From: Brachypodius melanocephalos
Taxonomy: Eukaryota; Chordata; Aves; Passeriformes; Pycnonotidae
Reading direction: 5' to 3'
DNA: 64,000 bases
Assembly: GCA_013398615.1 (NCBI GenBank)
Contig: VZSR01001685.1
Location: forward strand, 3,018,590-3,082,589
Both the position numbers and the translations under genes were made by a program. Numbering within the stretch: position 1 is the first letter of the stretch; every line of letters starts with the position of its first letter. The notes beneath the pieces are model-generated. The model had not been told where the DNA came from, searched no databases, and saw only the letters and a list, made by a program, of their open reading frames with translations. Below, one piece after another: positions 11,857 through 25,500 of this stretch.

Positions 11857-14190
11857 GTAAGTACGAGTAAGAAAAATAGCTTTGCTCCCTTTTATGGAGG
11901 AGTTGGTAAAGTAGCAAACGTGGATCCTTGACTTGAAGACTAGAAGTACTAGGCCATTAGGAAAAATTGAAATAAGGGAAATGTTTCATTTCTTTCCTGT
12001 TTTCTTAACTATAATTTCTCCCTTCCCCTCTTCAGTTTTCAGTAAAATTTGAATTATAACACAATTTCCTAAAAGTTGGGTGTAGTCAAGTCACGGTCCT
12101 TTTTACTCTCCTGGCATTGCAATAATAAAGATTTCAGAGCCCAAAGTCTGTATTGATCACAGGTAAAGCTGAAGACAGCATTACATGAGAAAATTTGCTA
12201 GTGTAGGAATATATTAAAAGATGCAGAACCCTACTCATTTTGCCTTAGGAATGGCAAGTGTAGAACTGAGATCAATTATGAATAATAAAAGGAAAAGGGA
12301 ATCTGACATCAGTCAGAAAGCTCCAGACACAGGGAGTTTCTCTGCTGATTAAGGTTATGTCTCTAGACAACACTTTCTCCAAATGTTAGATATCTTCTTT
12401 TTCTTCTCAGGAGACATCAACTTATCCTCCCAATACATTTGGGAATTTGTGGATGTGAAAACTGGGATTGAGAGTGGTTCAAATGCACAGGAGTTTTCCT
12501 AGCACCTCTGTAGAGGGTCGTGCATGGCTGGCCAACGGTACTCAAAATCAAACCAACAACTCAAGACTGGCCATTCTAGACACCAGCCATTTCTTTACTC
12601 CACAGCAGAGCCCAGGGATTCAATTAGCTTCCCTACCTGGTTTCCAATTGAGGATATGGGAATATACAATGACATTTTTTTTCCCTAGACTTGCCTGCAC
12701 TTCTGGAATTGTCTTGTTTAAATCTGAGCTTAGATATCTTTCAGTCTTAGCTATCTTTTCAGCCTTATGTCTTTCAGTCAGTTTACGCTTACAAGTTGGT
12801 GTGCACTTCGAGTTTTATTTGATGGTTGCAGGGTATCTGAATAGGTTCACTTGGTGTTATTGACCTCAGGGACTAAAGATCAGGCAAACGGTGTCACTGC
12901 ATTATCCAGGCCATCAGAGGAATTATTTACCAACAATTTCTTGGGTTCTTGCAGAAAGGTTCTCTCTCCAGGTTGAATAAATCCACGGTGTTTAGTGGGC
13001 CTATTCATATCACAAAAGTCAAAGCAGGGATATAGATGAACATATTAGTCCAAAAGAAGAAAAAACCTATTCTACTACAGTGTTTACAAACACAAATAAT
13101 TTAAATTCCTTGATTCCTTTAATGTATTTTTAAAATTATTTTAAATTAAGTAGTAAAATGTTCTATATATAATAAGTTTGCCATTTATCTCTGAAAACTA
13201 ATTTTCAAGTAAGACGTATACCATCAGAAGAGTTCACCAGGCAAAATGTTTGGAAAGTTAAAGCCACCTGTTTTGGGAATACATAGTAGAAATTCTTGTT
13301 TTCAGTGCTTTCAAGTCTTGTGTTGGTATCTCCCAAGCAAATAGAATAGTTTATTGTAAATAGGTAGAAAAAAGGACTACTTTAGATTCCTCATGTTCTT
13401 AAATTAATTAAAATGCTGTAATTCTTGGTAGTTGTATCACATGATGTCCTGAGTAAAAAAACACATAAGAAGAACTGCAGCAAGATATAGTTAAAACTGA
13501 AAGAATTAACTTCCCTGAAAGTCATAGAGTCATTCAAAGGGATTGTTCAGTTAAAATGAAATTATATGGGATTAAAAAATCATGCTTTAAAAGAAAAATT
13601 AAGAAAGTTTTCACCTATGAAAGACATAAGATCATCTGATCCATAGGCCTTGAGAGTAAAATGACAAAGAATTTAGTGAGTCTTCAAATTTGCAAACCAG
13701 CAGAACAGAAATAGTTGAACCATTCTGCATAGTCTGTGGAACTGAATGATTCAACCAGGTGAGGAGGATATCTTGCTCATTGTCTCATTTTTCATTTGAT
13801 CTTGATGGGTCTTTTATCAGAGACACTGATAGAGATTAAGAATTTAAATTCTAAATGTGAAACAGATATATTATGTGATAAAAAAGCACTTTCAAAAAGC
13901 ATAACCTGTGTTACCATCAGTTTCAAATTTGCATCTACCAAAGGAACTGCACCATTTAATTCATCTTTTTTATAAGTCCCTTTGTAGCCATTCTCCCAAC
14001 ACACCCATTGCTCATCTCAAAACCATAAAATCCATAAAAATTACAGCTCTATAAATTTGTTAAGATAGCTTCACTTTGCAACAGCATTGATACTAAGAAG
14101 TGATTCTTTTAATCTTTCCAAACACATTCAAAGTCTCTAGCTCTGTTTAATTCTTCCCTTGTCCCTTCTCTTTCGTTTTTATTTCCTCAG
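11857..14190 (+). other. cadherin intron (2.33 kb)
   Basis: This is the last intron of the coding region, from GTAAGT to TTTCCTCAG. It is unremarkable AT-rich sequence. A 131-codon open frame at 12468-12863 has no recognisable domain, splice context or homology and is probably fortuitous. Confidence 0.85.
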
Positions 14191-14684
14191 TGTTCTTTTT
14201 GGCGATTGTAACCATAAGGCGGCAGCAGCAGCAGAAGCCTCCCTTTTCAGAGAAGATGGAAGAATTCAGAGAGAACATTGTAAGTTATGATGATGAAGGA
14301 GGGGGAGAGGCGGACACAGAAGCCTTTGATATTTCAGCGCTGAGGACACGCACTGTCATGCGAACGCACAGACCTCGGAAGAAGGTGGCCTCCGAAATCC
14401 AGAGCCTCTACAGGCAGTCCCTGCAGGTGGGCCCAGACAGTGCAATCTTCAGGCAATTCATTTCAGAAAAGCTCCAAGAAGCAAACACAGACCCCAGTGT
14501 TCCTCCCTACGACTCCCTTCAGACGTACGCGTTTGAGGGGACTGGCTCCCTGGCAGGATCCCTCAGCTCCTTGGGCTCAAACACTTCAGACACGGATCAG
14601 AGCTATGACTACCTTGCAGACTGGGGACCTCGCTTCAAATGGCTTGCAGGCATGTACTCTTCCCAGAGAACTGTGGGGGATTAG
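14191..14684 (+). CDS. CDH19: type II cadherin terminal coding exon: membrane helix end and cytoplasmic tail (CDH19-like)
   Basis: This last coding exon completes the split Val codon, finishes the membrane helix (VFFLAIVTI) and continues into the basic stop-transfer RRQQQQK. The juxtamembrane region holds YDDEGGGEADTEAFDI, the conserved segment tied to p120-catenin binding in classical cadherins. The distal part has PPYDSLQTYAFEGTGSLAG, SLSSLGS, DQSYDYL and DWGPRF, the beta-catenin-binding region that links adhesion to actin. The stretch SLYRQSLQVGPDSAIF with ISEKLQEANTDP matches my memory of CDH19 better than CDH7, CDH20 or the CDH6/9/10/12/18 group. I therefore call CDH19 at about 0.7, while the type II family is near certain. 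The final residues (FKWLAGMYSSQRTVGD) depart from the usual FKKLADMYG ending. The stop is TAG at 14682-14684. Confidence 0.93.
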
Positions 14685-15295
14685 GCACTCTTTGAATTGT
14701 TCTTTTGTTTTCCTAAATCTCAGCAACCAAATGCAGCAGTGGGTTTTTAAAAAGGAGATCATCTCACATTAAAACATGAGAAATAAGAGCCCAAGAGTTT
14801 TAATATGGTAAGTTTTGCGTGTGGAAACCTCTTGAAAGGATAAAACACTCCAGAGGTGTTACCACATGAAGGGATGGAGGTTATAGTTTGAAAATCTTGT
14901 GGTAATCTGAGTGCTTAAATGCAAACTTTGCTGCTTTGGATACCTAGATCCTCTTCTGGATACTGAAAATCTGGATCTTGCTTGTGCAAAAGGAGGAGTA
15001 GAAGCCATAAATGGATGTTGTAAACATTCTGTCATCTATAAGCTTTAAACAGTTCCCAAAGCTGACAGACTTTTGCTGTTGCAGTTGAATACATACATTA
15101 ACCAAAGTTAAACATGCATATTTGTATAATGCTTCATTATATAAATATAATTGTGTGAAAAAGTAGACCCTAGATATTGTGATGTTGCTGTCGGAAGTGC
15201 TCACAAAATCATCTATTTATTGTTCTTAGAATGATAAAACTAAAACAAATGTCTTTTCCTATCAGTATAAAAATAAAACTCCATTATGACATCAG
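14685..15295 (+). other. CDH19: cadherin 3'UTR (proximal form, approximate end)
   Basis: This is non-coding sequence following the stop codon. The first canonical AATAAA is at 15272-15277, so a proximal cleavage site near 15290-15300 is plausible. A second AATAAA is at 15641-15646, so a longer 3'UTR is also possible. The end is inferred only from these signals. Confidence 0.5.
15272..15277 (+). terminator. candidate proximal poly(A) signal of the cadherin gene
   Basis: This is an exact AATAAA hexamer 588 nt after the stop codon, the first on the + strand after the coding region. No clear GT-rich downstream element decides between it and the AATAAA at 15641. Confidence 0.45.
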
Positions 15296-18200
15296 CAAGT
15301 ATTTGCTACCATTTTAGTTTTTAATGAAGCCATTGGAAAACGTGTTAACCAATACTTAATTTTGCAAATAAGATAGGAAAAAGAATCAATAATTTACTTA
15401 AATACTGCAATCGACCACGTTATATATTACTGCACTCAGAACAAAATGCTGTCCAAATACAGGCATTTTTCCTTTTATTAAGAGTTTAAAGGATGACTGA
15501 TTTACCAGCACAGATTTATTTTTTTATTATGGAATATAAAATTAGCTGCAGTAGTCAGTTTTATTATAACAATATTAAGAATCTCTAAAATGCTAAACTG
15601 ATGGTTATAAAACTTTATGTATGACATTAGATAATAAGATAATAAAATGATTTAAATGTTAATCCACTTTGAAAATGATCCTGAATCATTCTGCAAGACT
15701 CAAGTAAGATTTCAAAATTAATTTCACACTGTATTTTTTCCAGCCTTTCCATAACAAATACAAACTATCTCAAAATGTTTCTTTACTTATACCACTACCC
15801 ATCAGCAATTTTGGAACTGAGGTCATCAAATGTTTTCAAAATTGTCTGTCTGGAGAAAATAACCCACCTATATTTTATTCACCTCTCTTTCACTGAGTAC
15901 TCATTTTACAGAAATTATTTCTTGCAATCAACTGATTCAGTTACCTAAAATCTGGCATCATGATAAACTAAATTATGCAACAAATTTCTTTCTGTTTTCC
16001 TTTTTTTTTCTTCTTTCTCAAAGTAAGATTTTAGGTAAGTGTAACTGAATTACAGAGTCAGGGAAGTTTATGCAAGGAAGAAACAAACAAATAAACCAGC
16101 CCAACAAACAAATTCTGCAATGTTTACTATGGTTGCTCATCACTGAAGAAAACCAAGGTATGTAGGCTAAGTGGAAAAGTGCCAGTGCAGAGTTTAAATT
16201 CCTGATACCTAAAAATAAAACATGGAGGTGTTTGAAAATCAGGAGATATTTCAAGGGTGAGGTCTGGTAAGGACAGAAATATTATTCATCATATATACAC
16301 AGCTGGAAAATTATGGGTAGCGGGGTAAGGCAGCAGGATGACCATCTGATCAGGGGCAGATGAAGAGGCACTTGCTTCATTAAAAAAAGAAAAAAAAAAA
16401 GATTCTTGCCTCATGGTAGGATGTCAGTGTGACTGAGCAGCTACAAATGAGCTTTAAAAGATGCACAAGTAAAAAGATTGTGTCAATGACTCTAGCCTTT
16501 TACACCAATGGCTTTCAAACATATGTGGCAAAATTACTTTTTTTTGAGAGAATAATTTACATGTTAATAATTTGCTCCATGGAGTGGACTAGACAAAGAG
16601 AGAACAACTACACAGCACTGGTTGTTGACAATAGTGAAAACTACATGTTTGGGATTAGGTCTATAGATTTGTGCTGGTTATACCCTAAACAAATCCTAAT
16701 TCCACAGATGGTCCCAGCGGCTTTAAGAGAATTCTTTGTGCTTTCAGGTTGTTTTTAGTACAAAAAGGATAACAGTGTCTGATCCTTTCTCAATCCAGAG
16801 ATTTTGTCCATTTATGAAGGAAAATAGCCTTGAACACCAAACCATTGTGTTCATAATATTCTCTCTTTACAGTGAGGTATATTAACAATAAATAATTTTT
16901 GTAAGTAGCGCATACCACTAACACAGTTTTTGTCATTCATGTAGGCCATTGTCAGTAATTTCTATGTGAAAAAGGATAATGGCTTGCAATGCATCTTAAA
17001 TGATCTTTAGCTGAAAAAGGGGGCCTTAGATCATGTTTACATAGAGAAAGAGCATGTTTTGCTCTGAAACAAGAAGTTTTCCCTAGCTGTTACTGGACAA
17101 CTGCTTATTAAGTTCCTGGTATCAATCTAAGCCAGCTTTGTCAATCTATTTCCACATGTGAGAAAAGAACCACTGTACTTACCTAGTAACTTCAAACTTC
17201 CTTTAAGTTTGATGAAAAATGTGTAGAAAAAGGTTTGTAAGAATTGTCTTCTTATTTGAAGGAAGCAAACATTCTAAGAAAAGGATTAGTATATGAGGTC
17301 ATAGTCATGAATAACATGCAATTTATAAAGGATAAGTTATAAGGTGGAGTTTCTGACGATGCAATCTATTAAACTGTGGCATGGTTTTCCCAATAGAATC
17401 CTCCATTACCTTTATCTTTCAAAATCTGATTGCTAGCTAGAATGCAGTATGTTATTGGCTGAACTGAAGAGTGCAAGTATGGTGACTAAAGATGATAAAT
17501 AAATATTCAGCTGTTCATGACCTGCCCAAGGGAATATAATGAAGACTTATTTGCTGGTGAAAGGAAGTACGATCACACACACTGCTTTTCTACATGAATG
17601 CTTTGAAGAGGTATTACTACAGATGTCTTTTTCTGTGATCTGGTAAAAAGAGAGTTTAAGAACTGGTGAAATACCAGGCAAAGGCTGGCTTTCTGTTTCA
17701 GTCTCACACATATGGATGCAGAGTGTTGTGGGTTTTGTTTTATTATATAAAAAACAAGGAAACTAAGACTATGCATATATAATAAATGCTTAGCATTCAG
17801 ATGTCTAAAGTTAAATATATATATACAAATAATTGATAGCACATTGCAGCTTCAGACTCATTGCTGTGACTGGAAAAAATATATTTTGTTTATCAATTAA
17901 GCCAAAATAAAAAGTTTCAGTTTGGTTTTGACTTTATATATCCCAATGCAGGGTTATTATCATAGCATTGAGAATAAATTTTGCATATTATTGAGGGTGG
18001 TCTTAGTTTTCAGTTCACATAATCTTCCTACCACATTTCTTCTCACAGATATTGTCATTACAATAGCTTTGCTTTCAAAATCTGCATTGGAAATCTGGTT
18101 GTTTTAACACTCATTCTTAATTATGAAGGGTCACCCAGTCAGATGAGTGTAAAATTTGTTTGAAAAGACAGTGGGCATTTTATGCTTGAAAGTCAGATCT

Positions 18201-19007
18201 AATATATGTTCTCCAAGGAGCAGAAGTTGAAGGAGTTTATGTGATTTTATATTCTGGAAAAGAAGAGATTTCACCCTTGATCTAGATTACAAACAAATAG
18301 AATAGAATTTATATGAAAAAAACCCAGTAGCTACTAGTAAAGTCTGAAACAGTTTTCTACCAGAAAACTGGTAAACCTATGTCTTAAAAGGAAAAATAGA
18401 GAGAATTAATGTTTATTGAAAGAAATGTTGGCACATTTGAAAATAATAATTTGGTTGCTTTCATATTTGTTTAGGAAAAGAGAAATTCTTCATAAATGAT
18501 CCTATATCAGCCTTCTGTCTCATACATGGAGTTCAAGGAACGGTAACATTTAACTCTAATATGCACAGAAAGATAAAACATGCATACAGAGAGATTGCTT
18601 ATATCTGTAGACACCTTATCCACAGCAAACAAATAATAACATTAAGCAGAAATATGTATAGGACTCAACAAGATATGTTCCAGCAAAGGCAGTTAGAAAC
18701 ACGGCACTAAGAGCAAAAATTAATAAATATAATTAGAAAATATCAGTGCTTCAAAAAACTCTCAAATGGCAAAAACTGCAACAGGATATCCAAGGCTATT
18801 AATTCCCCATACATTTTAACCATTGTTTAGATAATAATTTCATAATAAAGTTTAGAATTTAAGTAATATTTTACATAGGGAGGTTCAAATAGATCTGGTT
18901 TGTAGAGAGAAAATAAAGTCTGCATACATATATCTGACCAAATGGATACTACATAGTTATTAGATGAAAGCTTAAAAGAATACAAACTTACCTGTAGGAG
19001 AATATAA

Positions 19008-19014
<7 letters not shown>

Positions 19015-19042
<28 letters not shown>
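19015..19042. repeat. (TA)14 microsatellite
   Basis: An uninterrupted TA dinucleotide run, flanked by TGTG on the left and CATATT on the right. Confidence 0.97.
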
Positions 19043-19047
<5 letters not shown>

Positions 19048-20400
19048 TCAGTCTCTGTCATTAGAAATTCACCTGAAAAGACTTTAAAAAGGACATATTT
19101 GACAATTTTTCAGCAGCTTGGGAGACGTAAAAGGAATTTTTAATATATTGATTTGGTAAATTGGACTTAAAAATGTCAAAAATATCCTGTGTTATTAATA
19201 GCGAGGACACCTGAGAGATAAGCAAAAACTGGATGATCTTGAAGAAAGAAAAATAGAAAATTGTTAAAATGTAATGATAAAAATAAAGATCAGCTACTCT
19301 AGAAATAGCTCTCAAAAAATAAAAATCTGCTATTTTACTGGGCACTTATCCAGTAGGCCATTAAACAGGATGAGGATAATCTAGCTGCTAAAATAACTAT
19401 GAAATAACAACAACATTCATTCCAGAAAAGGGGAAAAACTCAAATATGAACCAAACCTGTACAGTACAATAGATAATATAAAATATTGGCTATGAACCTA
19501 AATTGACATTAGACTACCCAGCTGTTTAAATACTCGACAGCTGTTAATTACTGTTTGTCAGATTCTGACCAGCCAAACTAGTATTGGTTCTGAAATTCCC
19601 ACATTCATTTAAACAGTATGCCAAAAGTAATTCCAATATTATTATTAAAGCATTTTCATAGGACAAAAATCTATTTTCTAATTTATTATTTATTGCATTT
19701 ATACAAGGACATTGGCAAACCAAGATATAGTGTCCAAGAGATATAAAAGAAGTCATAAAAGAAGTTGTCCTTAAATATCTCCTTCTAGACTTTCAAGAGT
19801 CTAATCTGATATGCTCGCATTTCATTGATGAATCTCACTTCATTGGTTGCAAATGACAATTTACTTATATAATTTTTGAATTCAGAGTATTATAAAATCA
19901 CTTTATTTCATAGGAATTCTCAAAGATTAGTGTCTAAAGTAACACATCTTCCAGGTTCTTTCTGTATCTTGTTATCACAAAATTCTTACTCTGATTTCCC
20001 ACTGCCGAATGTAGAAACAGCCTAGACAGCCTCTATAAGCACTTGCACCCCCTGTGGTACATCTCATGCAACCTCAGCCACCTAAAAACTGGAGTAAAGT
20101 ATTTATCTTCCTTCCCATCCTACATTGCCATTACCTCAGACATCACAGAAATTCCAGGCAGGCTGGACTCTCCAGGACTTCAAAATGAGAGAAGCGTCTT
20201 TGCTTATGGGAAAGGTTTAGACACGGTAGACCTTCCACAGCGAAAACCTCCTCCTAGTACCTCTCCTTCATCTCACTGTAGACACTAACTCACTGATAGT
20301 CACTCCCAAAGCTTCATCTACTTTCCCCAATCTGATAAGCATATAAGGACTCATCTCAGTCCCTTTACTTTCATGTACATTAGGATTTTTTAAAAAAAAC

Positions 20401-20424
20401 TTTTTTTTTTTTTTTTTTTTTTTT
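20401..20424. repeat. poly(T) run preceded by a poly(A) run
   Basis: 24 consecutive T follow TTTTTTAAAAAAAAC, giving a potential short A/T hairpin. No SINE or LINE body is recognisable next to it. Confidence 0.9.
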
Positions 20425-22556
20425 GGCAATAACTCCTGTCAGGCTTGAATGATTCTTATTGCTTTATACTTTCCTACTAACAGCTAAAGGTTTCCAAGTC
20501 AGCTCCTTGTGGAGATAGTTATTTTGATACCACAAATTTCAGGAAATTCAGAGAAAGGTGCATGAAATCAAGGCCGAAAGAGGTCAAATGATTCCTGTAG
20601 TTGGCTAGCTCCTGAGATGGAAACAACTTGTAGACCCTGAAATATCATTCATCATTTTTCTTTGTCTCAGTGGCCATTCAGAACGGAGTCAAGGTGGTGA
20701 ACACCTTGTTTGTGTGTAAATCACCCTCTCTTTTCTATACTTCTGTTAATAATATTGTTGTCACTGTTCATTTCTCATCCCATTGATGTTTGTTTTCAGC
20801 AAATTTTTCTCTCACCAGAAGGGGGCACAGCGAAGCGGGGCAGCTTATTTGGAGTTTAATTCCCAGCTGGTTTTAAACCACAACATTTCACATAAAAAAC
20901 TCTATATCCACCTGAGTTGGTCAGTTATGGACTGGGAAAAGAATTTTGGCATGTGACCAAATATATGCTTGAGCATGTTTTATATGTTTGCTAGCATTCT
21001 TTACAAGTTAACCTTTCTTCGTTGGTCTATATGTCTGATTGTATTTTATGTGGTTTGTTCTACATAGATTGACTATTTCTTAATTCTAAAGTTCATTTTA
21101 ACACAGGTTGCAATATCGCATCCACTCAGTGATCAGAAGCTAAGCACTAGTAAGCTGATTGCACCTTGAAGCAACCTGTTCCAATGGCAGCATCCTGGGA
21201 CAATATTTCAAGGCCTCTTCTCATTTTATGATTTTATTATATTCTTGATTTTAAGATCATAGGTTCATTCTACAGCAAACAACTCTTTCAAACAAGTGAA
21301 AAAATATAAATACAGATATATAGAGTTACACCATATGATTACATAAAGCTAAATAAAGCTGGAACAAATCAGGTAATAGTTACCTGACAGTTACATAATT
21401 CTTTGTGCTTAAACAAGCCATAATATATCTTCTCTCAGGCCAAAAAAAATAGCTGGCTTGTGTTATCTTAATACCAAGCCACTCGCAAATAGTAAGATCT
21501 CCATAGTTTCTACCTACACGTCTACAATCATTGGAATGTTTTCAAAGGGAAAACAGATTCAGAACTAAGAATGAATTTCCTAAAATTTCAAGTAGTTCTG
21601 GAAGAAGAATCTCCCTGAAAGAAGGTGAGGATATCCCGTATCTTTCTGTTAGTCTGCATTACCAGAAGAAAAGTAAACAATATTAGAATAATATAATTTG
21701 TATGCATTTGTCAGAAATGTATTTTCATCCTTGCTATTTCTTCAGAGTATATTTGTAATATGAAATTCCAATTGTCCATCATATGTTTTGATTCATGCAT
21801 CCATTTCCAGCAGAAAATTTGTTGCTCTTCTGCCGTTTAACTGCTCCTATGTGATAGATGGTTTGGAGTCATTAAAAAACGCAACCAACCAACCAACTAC
21901 AAATGGTCTTCAAGATTTATTACAACAGGATTGAAATATTTATTTTCCATTATTATTGGAGAGTGGTAGAGACAATGAGAACCTGGTGATTAGATAAGTA
22001 GTCTTCTAGAAAAGATCCACAAACTGGTTGCTTCTGTAAAAACCTGAAAAATTTTGGATTTTCAAAATTCAAAGAAGAATACGCTGGGCTGATGCTTTCT
22101 TGTTTGCTTTGTCTGCTGTCCAAGAAAGGAACTTTGTAATGCAAGTCATTGTAGGGACAGCCAAATGCACCAAATAGCTGTTTCAGCAGAGCTCTGTGGA
22201 GTTTTCATAGTGAAAAAAGGATAAAGCAGATGTTTTCAGGCTATTAGTATAGTTGGTATATTGGGTTGATACTAAATAGCAGTGTAAATGGAAACAATTT
22301 CTGGGCACTGAAAGTTAAATCCAGTTTGTATCATCTTTCTAATTTTCCTTTGCGTTATCCAGGACATAAATTAACTGTTCCTGACATTCCTTGCAAAATA
22401 CACACTGCATTTGTATATTGGCTTTCTCTAAAGATCATGAAGAACAATTTTAGCTTTCCAGGTTTCTCCTCCTTATTGATTTACTGGCTTGTAGGATTGT
22501 GACAAGTGTGCACTTTTTGCTCTGAGCATTTTCTTGATGTTTCTTTAATGTGCACC

Positions 22557-22558
<2 letters not shown>

Positions 22559-22587
<29 letters not shown>

Positions 22588-22597
22588 GAGAGAGAGC
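22559..22597. repeat. poly(A) with (GA)n extension
   Basis: About 27 A are followed by six or seven GA units. No retroposed gene body is recognisable upstream, so it is listed only as a simple repeat. Confidence 0.95.
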
Positions 22598-25500
22598 AGG
22601 AGGGAACCAAAACCTCAGCAAGCAGGTAGAAGTATCATTGTGGAATGCAGTTTGAAAGACAATCAGAAATGGAACCTACTGGGAGTTCTACAACTTAAGC
22701 GGTAATAAAAGAAGAATTTCAACCTTTTTTTCATCTTTGTAGGATGCAAAATACCCTTAGAGACACCTAACAACATTCCTGTTATTGCAGAGACCTGGGA
22801 CATTAAAAATGCTTTCCATTGTATTGTTCTCTTAGAGAGACATGTTACTGATATTTTACTGTAGATTTTAAGTTCATGATAGTGTGGTTGGAAGCATTTT
22901 TGTAATCCTTACTAGAGAGTTGAAAATGGGAAAAACTTTCAAAGATGTAATCAGGATCATTAAACAAAAATTATCTGATCTCATATTCCTTTGATTTTTA
23001 TTATTGTTACCTTCTCATGTATTAAATAATAATTTGACCTCTGAAATCTGGCAGTTTAACAGTCTAGGAATTCGTGTTTCTTGTCTACAGGTAATGTTTC
23101 AGGAAAAGATAATGAAGTCTTTACATCAATTTACACAAATAAAACAAAAAAATGCCAAAACAACAAACAAACCCCACAAAAGTTCTATTGGTTCTTGTAG
23201 TGGACTTCAGCCACACCAAAATCTGTTTATTTTTTTAAAATTATTATTATTAAAGATGTGCAAGCAGTATTATGCATGTGTAGGTAGAGAAAACACACAA
23301 ACTATTTTCTCCGGTAAATAACATCAACTTAATCTCAACAATTCTCACTTATTTCTTTGTTTGATCACAGGCAATTTTCACATGTTTTTTATTTCTTCCG
23401 ACTTCCTGGGAGTTTAATATTCCCTGCCATTTTTCAGAAGTTTGCATTCCCCCCAAAAAATTCAATCTAAGCTTACCCAAAGCACTTTGTATATTCCCAC
23501 CCATTTCCTGCTATCTCTCATGGCAGTTGAAGGGAAGCCCTGCACCCTCTACCTGAGATAAGAATGTGGGAGGACAAGAAAGAAAACAAAGGTCAAGTAT
23601 CTCAAAACCAAAATAAGAAAATCAAGTCATAACTCATATTCAATAACAAAGCATAAAAACAAAGAAACCATAAAAAAACTCTGAACTTGAAAAGCCATTA
23701 AAAAGTAAGCTTTAGAGATGAATTTGAGACAGAAACATCAATTTTCTTTCCTCTGTGATTGTTATAAAATGCCATTATACTTTGAACCATCCTTTGAGTT
23801 TTCAAAAGCACCTATGTGGCAACCGTGTAAAGGGTGGAAAACAATATTTTCTGACAGAACAACTATTTCCTTCAATGCTATTTACACTTTGAGGTTTTTT
23901 AGGCTAATCTTTGAGCACATTCCAGGCAGCAGTCCAGCTCAATCCAACATTGTAGCTTTCAAAAACTTCCTTCTCATCTCAGATGCCTTTTTTGACTATG
24001 CATTCTTCCTCATCAAAACAGCTAATTAAGAAAACCCAATTATCCAATTTACAACACATGTTTTAAATTCCTGCCACCTGAAACTGATATTCTGAATCCC
24101 TATTGCATATTTAACCCGGTCTTATGTAAAACAAGAGGAAAGTAAATGAGTGTCTACTGACTTTCTTGGAAGGTACTGAGACAGGATTCTTGGCTGGAAC
24201 AATTAATCATCCATACACCGAGAAATCGTATTTTAAAACTCCTTAAAATAGTGTCATTTTGGGGATATTTATAGTGGGTTTTTTTAAAGTGTGGAGCCAT
24301 TTTCTGGGGGTTATGTTTCATGCAGATTTACTTAGATTAATGGGTAGGAAAAAGATCACTAAACAGTTGCACTGCTGGAAATTCTGTGTGTCTGTAGAAG
24401 CATGTTGGCTCATTAAGGTTATATATATGTGCTTTAACAATGAGCAGTTTTATACAATGTTATACTATTGAAAGAATTCTAAAAATGTTTGCCCAACAGT
24501 TTTATATAAATGTTATTCTGAATTTTTGGACCAGCCTAAACACTTCACTGAGACCCTTATCATTTGTCCATTGAGTTTCTGCATCTTACTGCAAAATATT
24601 AGAGTAAAGCACTAGGACTAAGCTCTTCAGTTCTGAGCTACTACTCTAACATGTCTTTGTTGTTGCAGTACAATAATTGTGATGTTAAAAGCTTCCATCA
24701 ACTGAACTTATCTTGCAAAGTTATTGAAACAATCCTAATAAAATATTGCTAGGTCTGCTGGCTTTATTTATTTATTTGTTTTTCTGATGGTTGCAGAAAT
24801 TAGTTTTTCCATCTATTTAAGTAATGAATTTTTATTGCTTTACAGAAGATCCAAAGATCCAGTGCTTATTGAGAATTACTGCACAAGCAGCTTCCGCTAA
24901 GTAGGTGATTATATACATCCTTTCATGCTCCTATATTAACTTAAATGCTGATTATTGTGGTTTCTTTTCATTTTCTTTCTTTCTTTTTATTTATTCAATT
25001 TTTTTTTAACTTAAGATGGTTTATATGGGCTCAAGTCTTAGCATGTAAAGCAAAGATGTGCTACTGTAGGGCCTACTTTATATACCGTGCAGCTTATTGG
25101 TGGTAAAATCCTGATATCCAGGATTAGCTTCACACTGTGATTAACTTTTCAGTGGCAACAGAATGGGATTTTTAATTCTAGGTTTTAATAAGTTTATGTC
25201 ACTTATCAGTTGAACACTTTGGTTAGAAATACACTATTCTCACATAAAGTGTTTTTATTCTACATCCTCTTTTTCAGCTTCTAGTAAACCAATTCTGCAA
25301 ACAATTCAAATTCTTTCTTAAAGGATTCATTTCAGAATAGATTCACACAAGGCTTTCAAATGTTAATATTTCAGTTACTTTCCTTTCCAAGGGATTTAGC
25401 TGTTAAACAACACATAAGTTAATGCAACATCCACTGGTAAACAAATTAGTCTTATTTGTGGCTTACCTATATGGATTCAACTGCAGGAGGAGAGGAGAAA

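Noticed and set aside
12468..12863. 131-codon + strand open frame in the last intron
   Set aside because: No recognisable domain, no splice bounds, and the flanking cadherin exons already join in frame without it.
13515..13545. GAAAGTCATAGAGTCATTCAAAGGG, resembling a CR1 tail start
   Set aside because: Similarity stops after about 20 nt; probably chance.
20043..20288. 81-codon frame with Pro/Ser-rich end
   Set aside because: No domain or gene context; the composition alone is not evidence.
21160..21215. AAGCAACCTGTTCCAATGGCAGC, resembling the antisense CR1 GGGCAACCTGTTCCAGTG block
   Set aside because: An isolated short match with no neighbouring CR1 motifs in order.
24846..24903. Possible small exon after CTTTACAG
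   Set aside because: No donor site follows in a usable position, the frame closes at once, and no homologous peptide is known.
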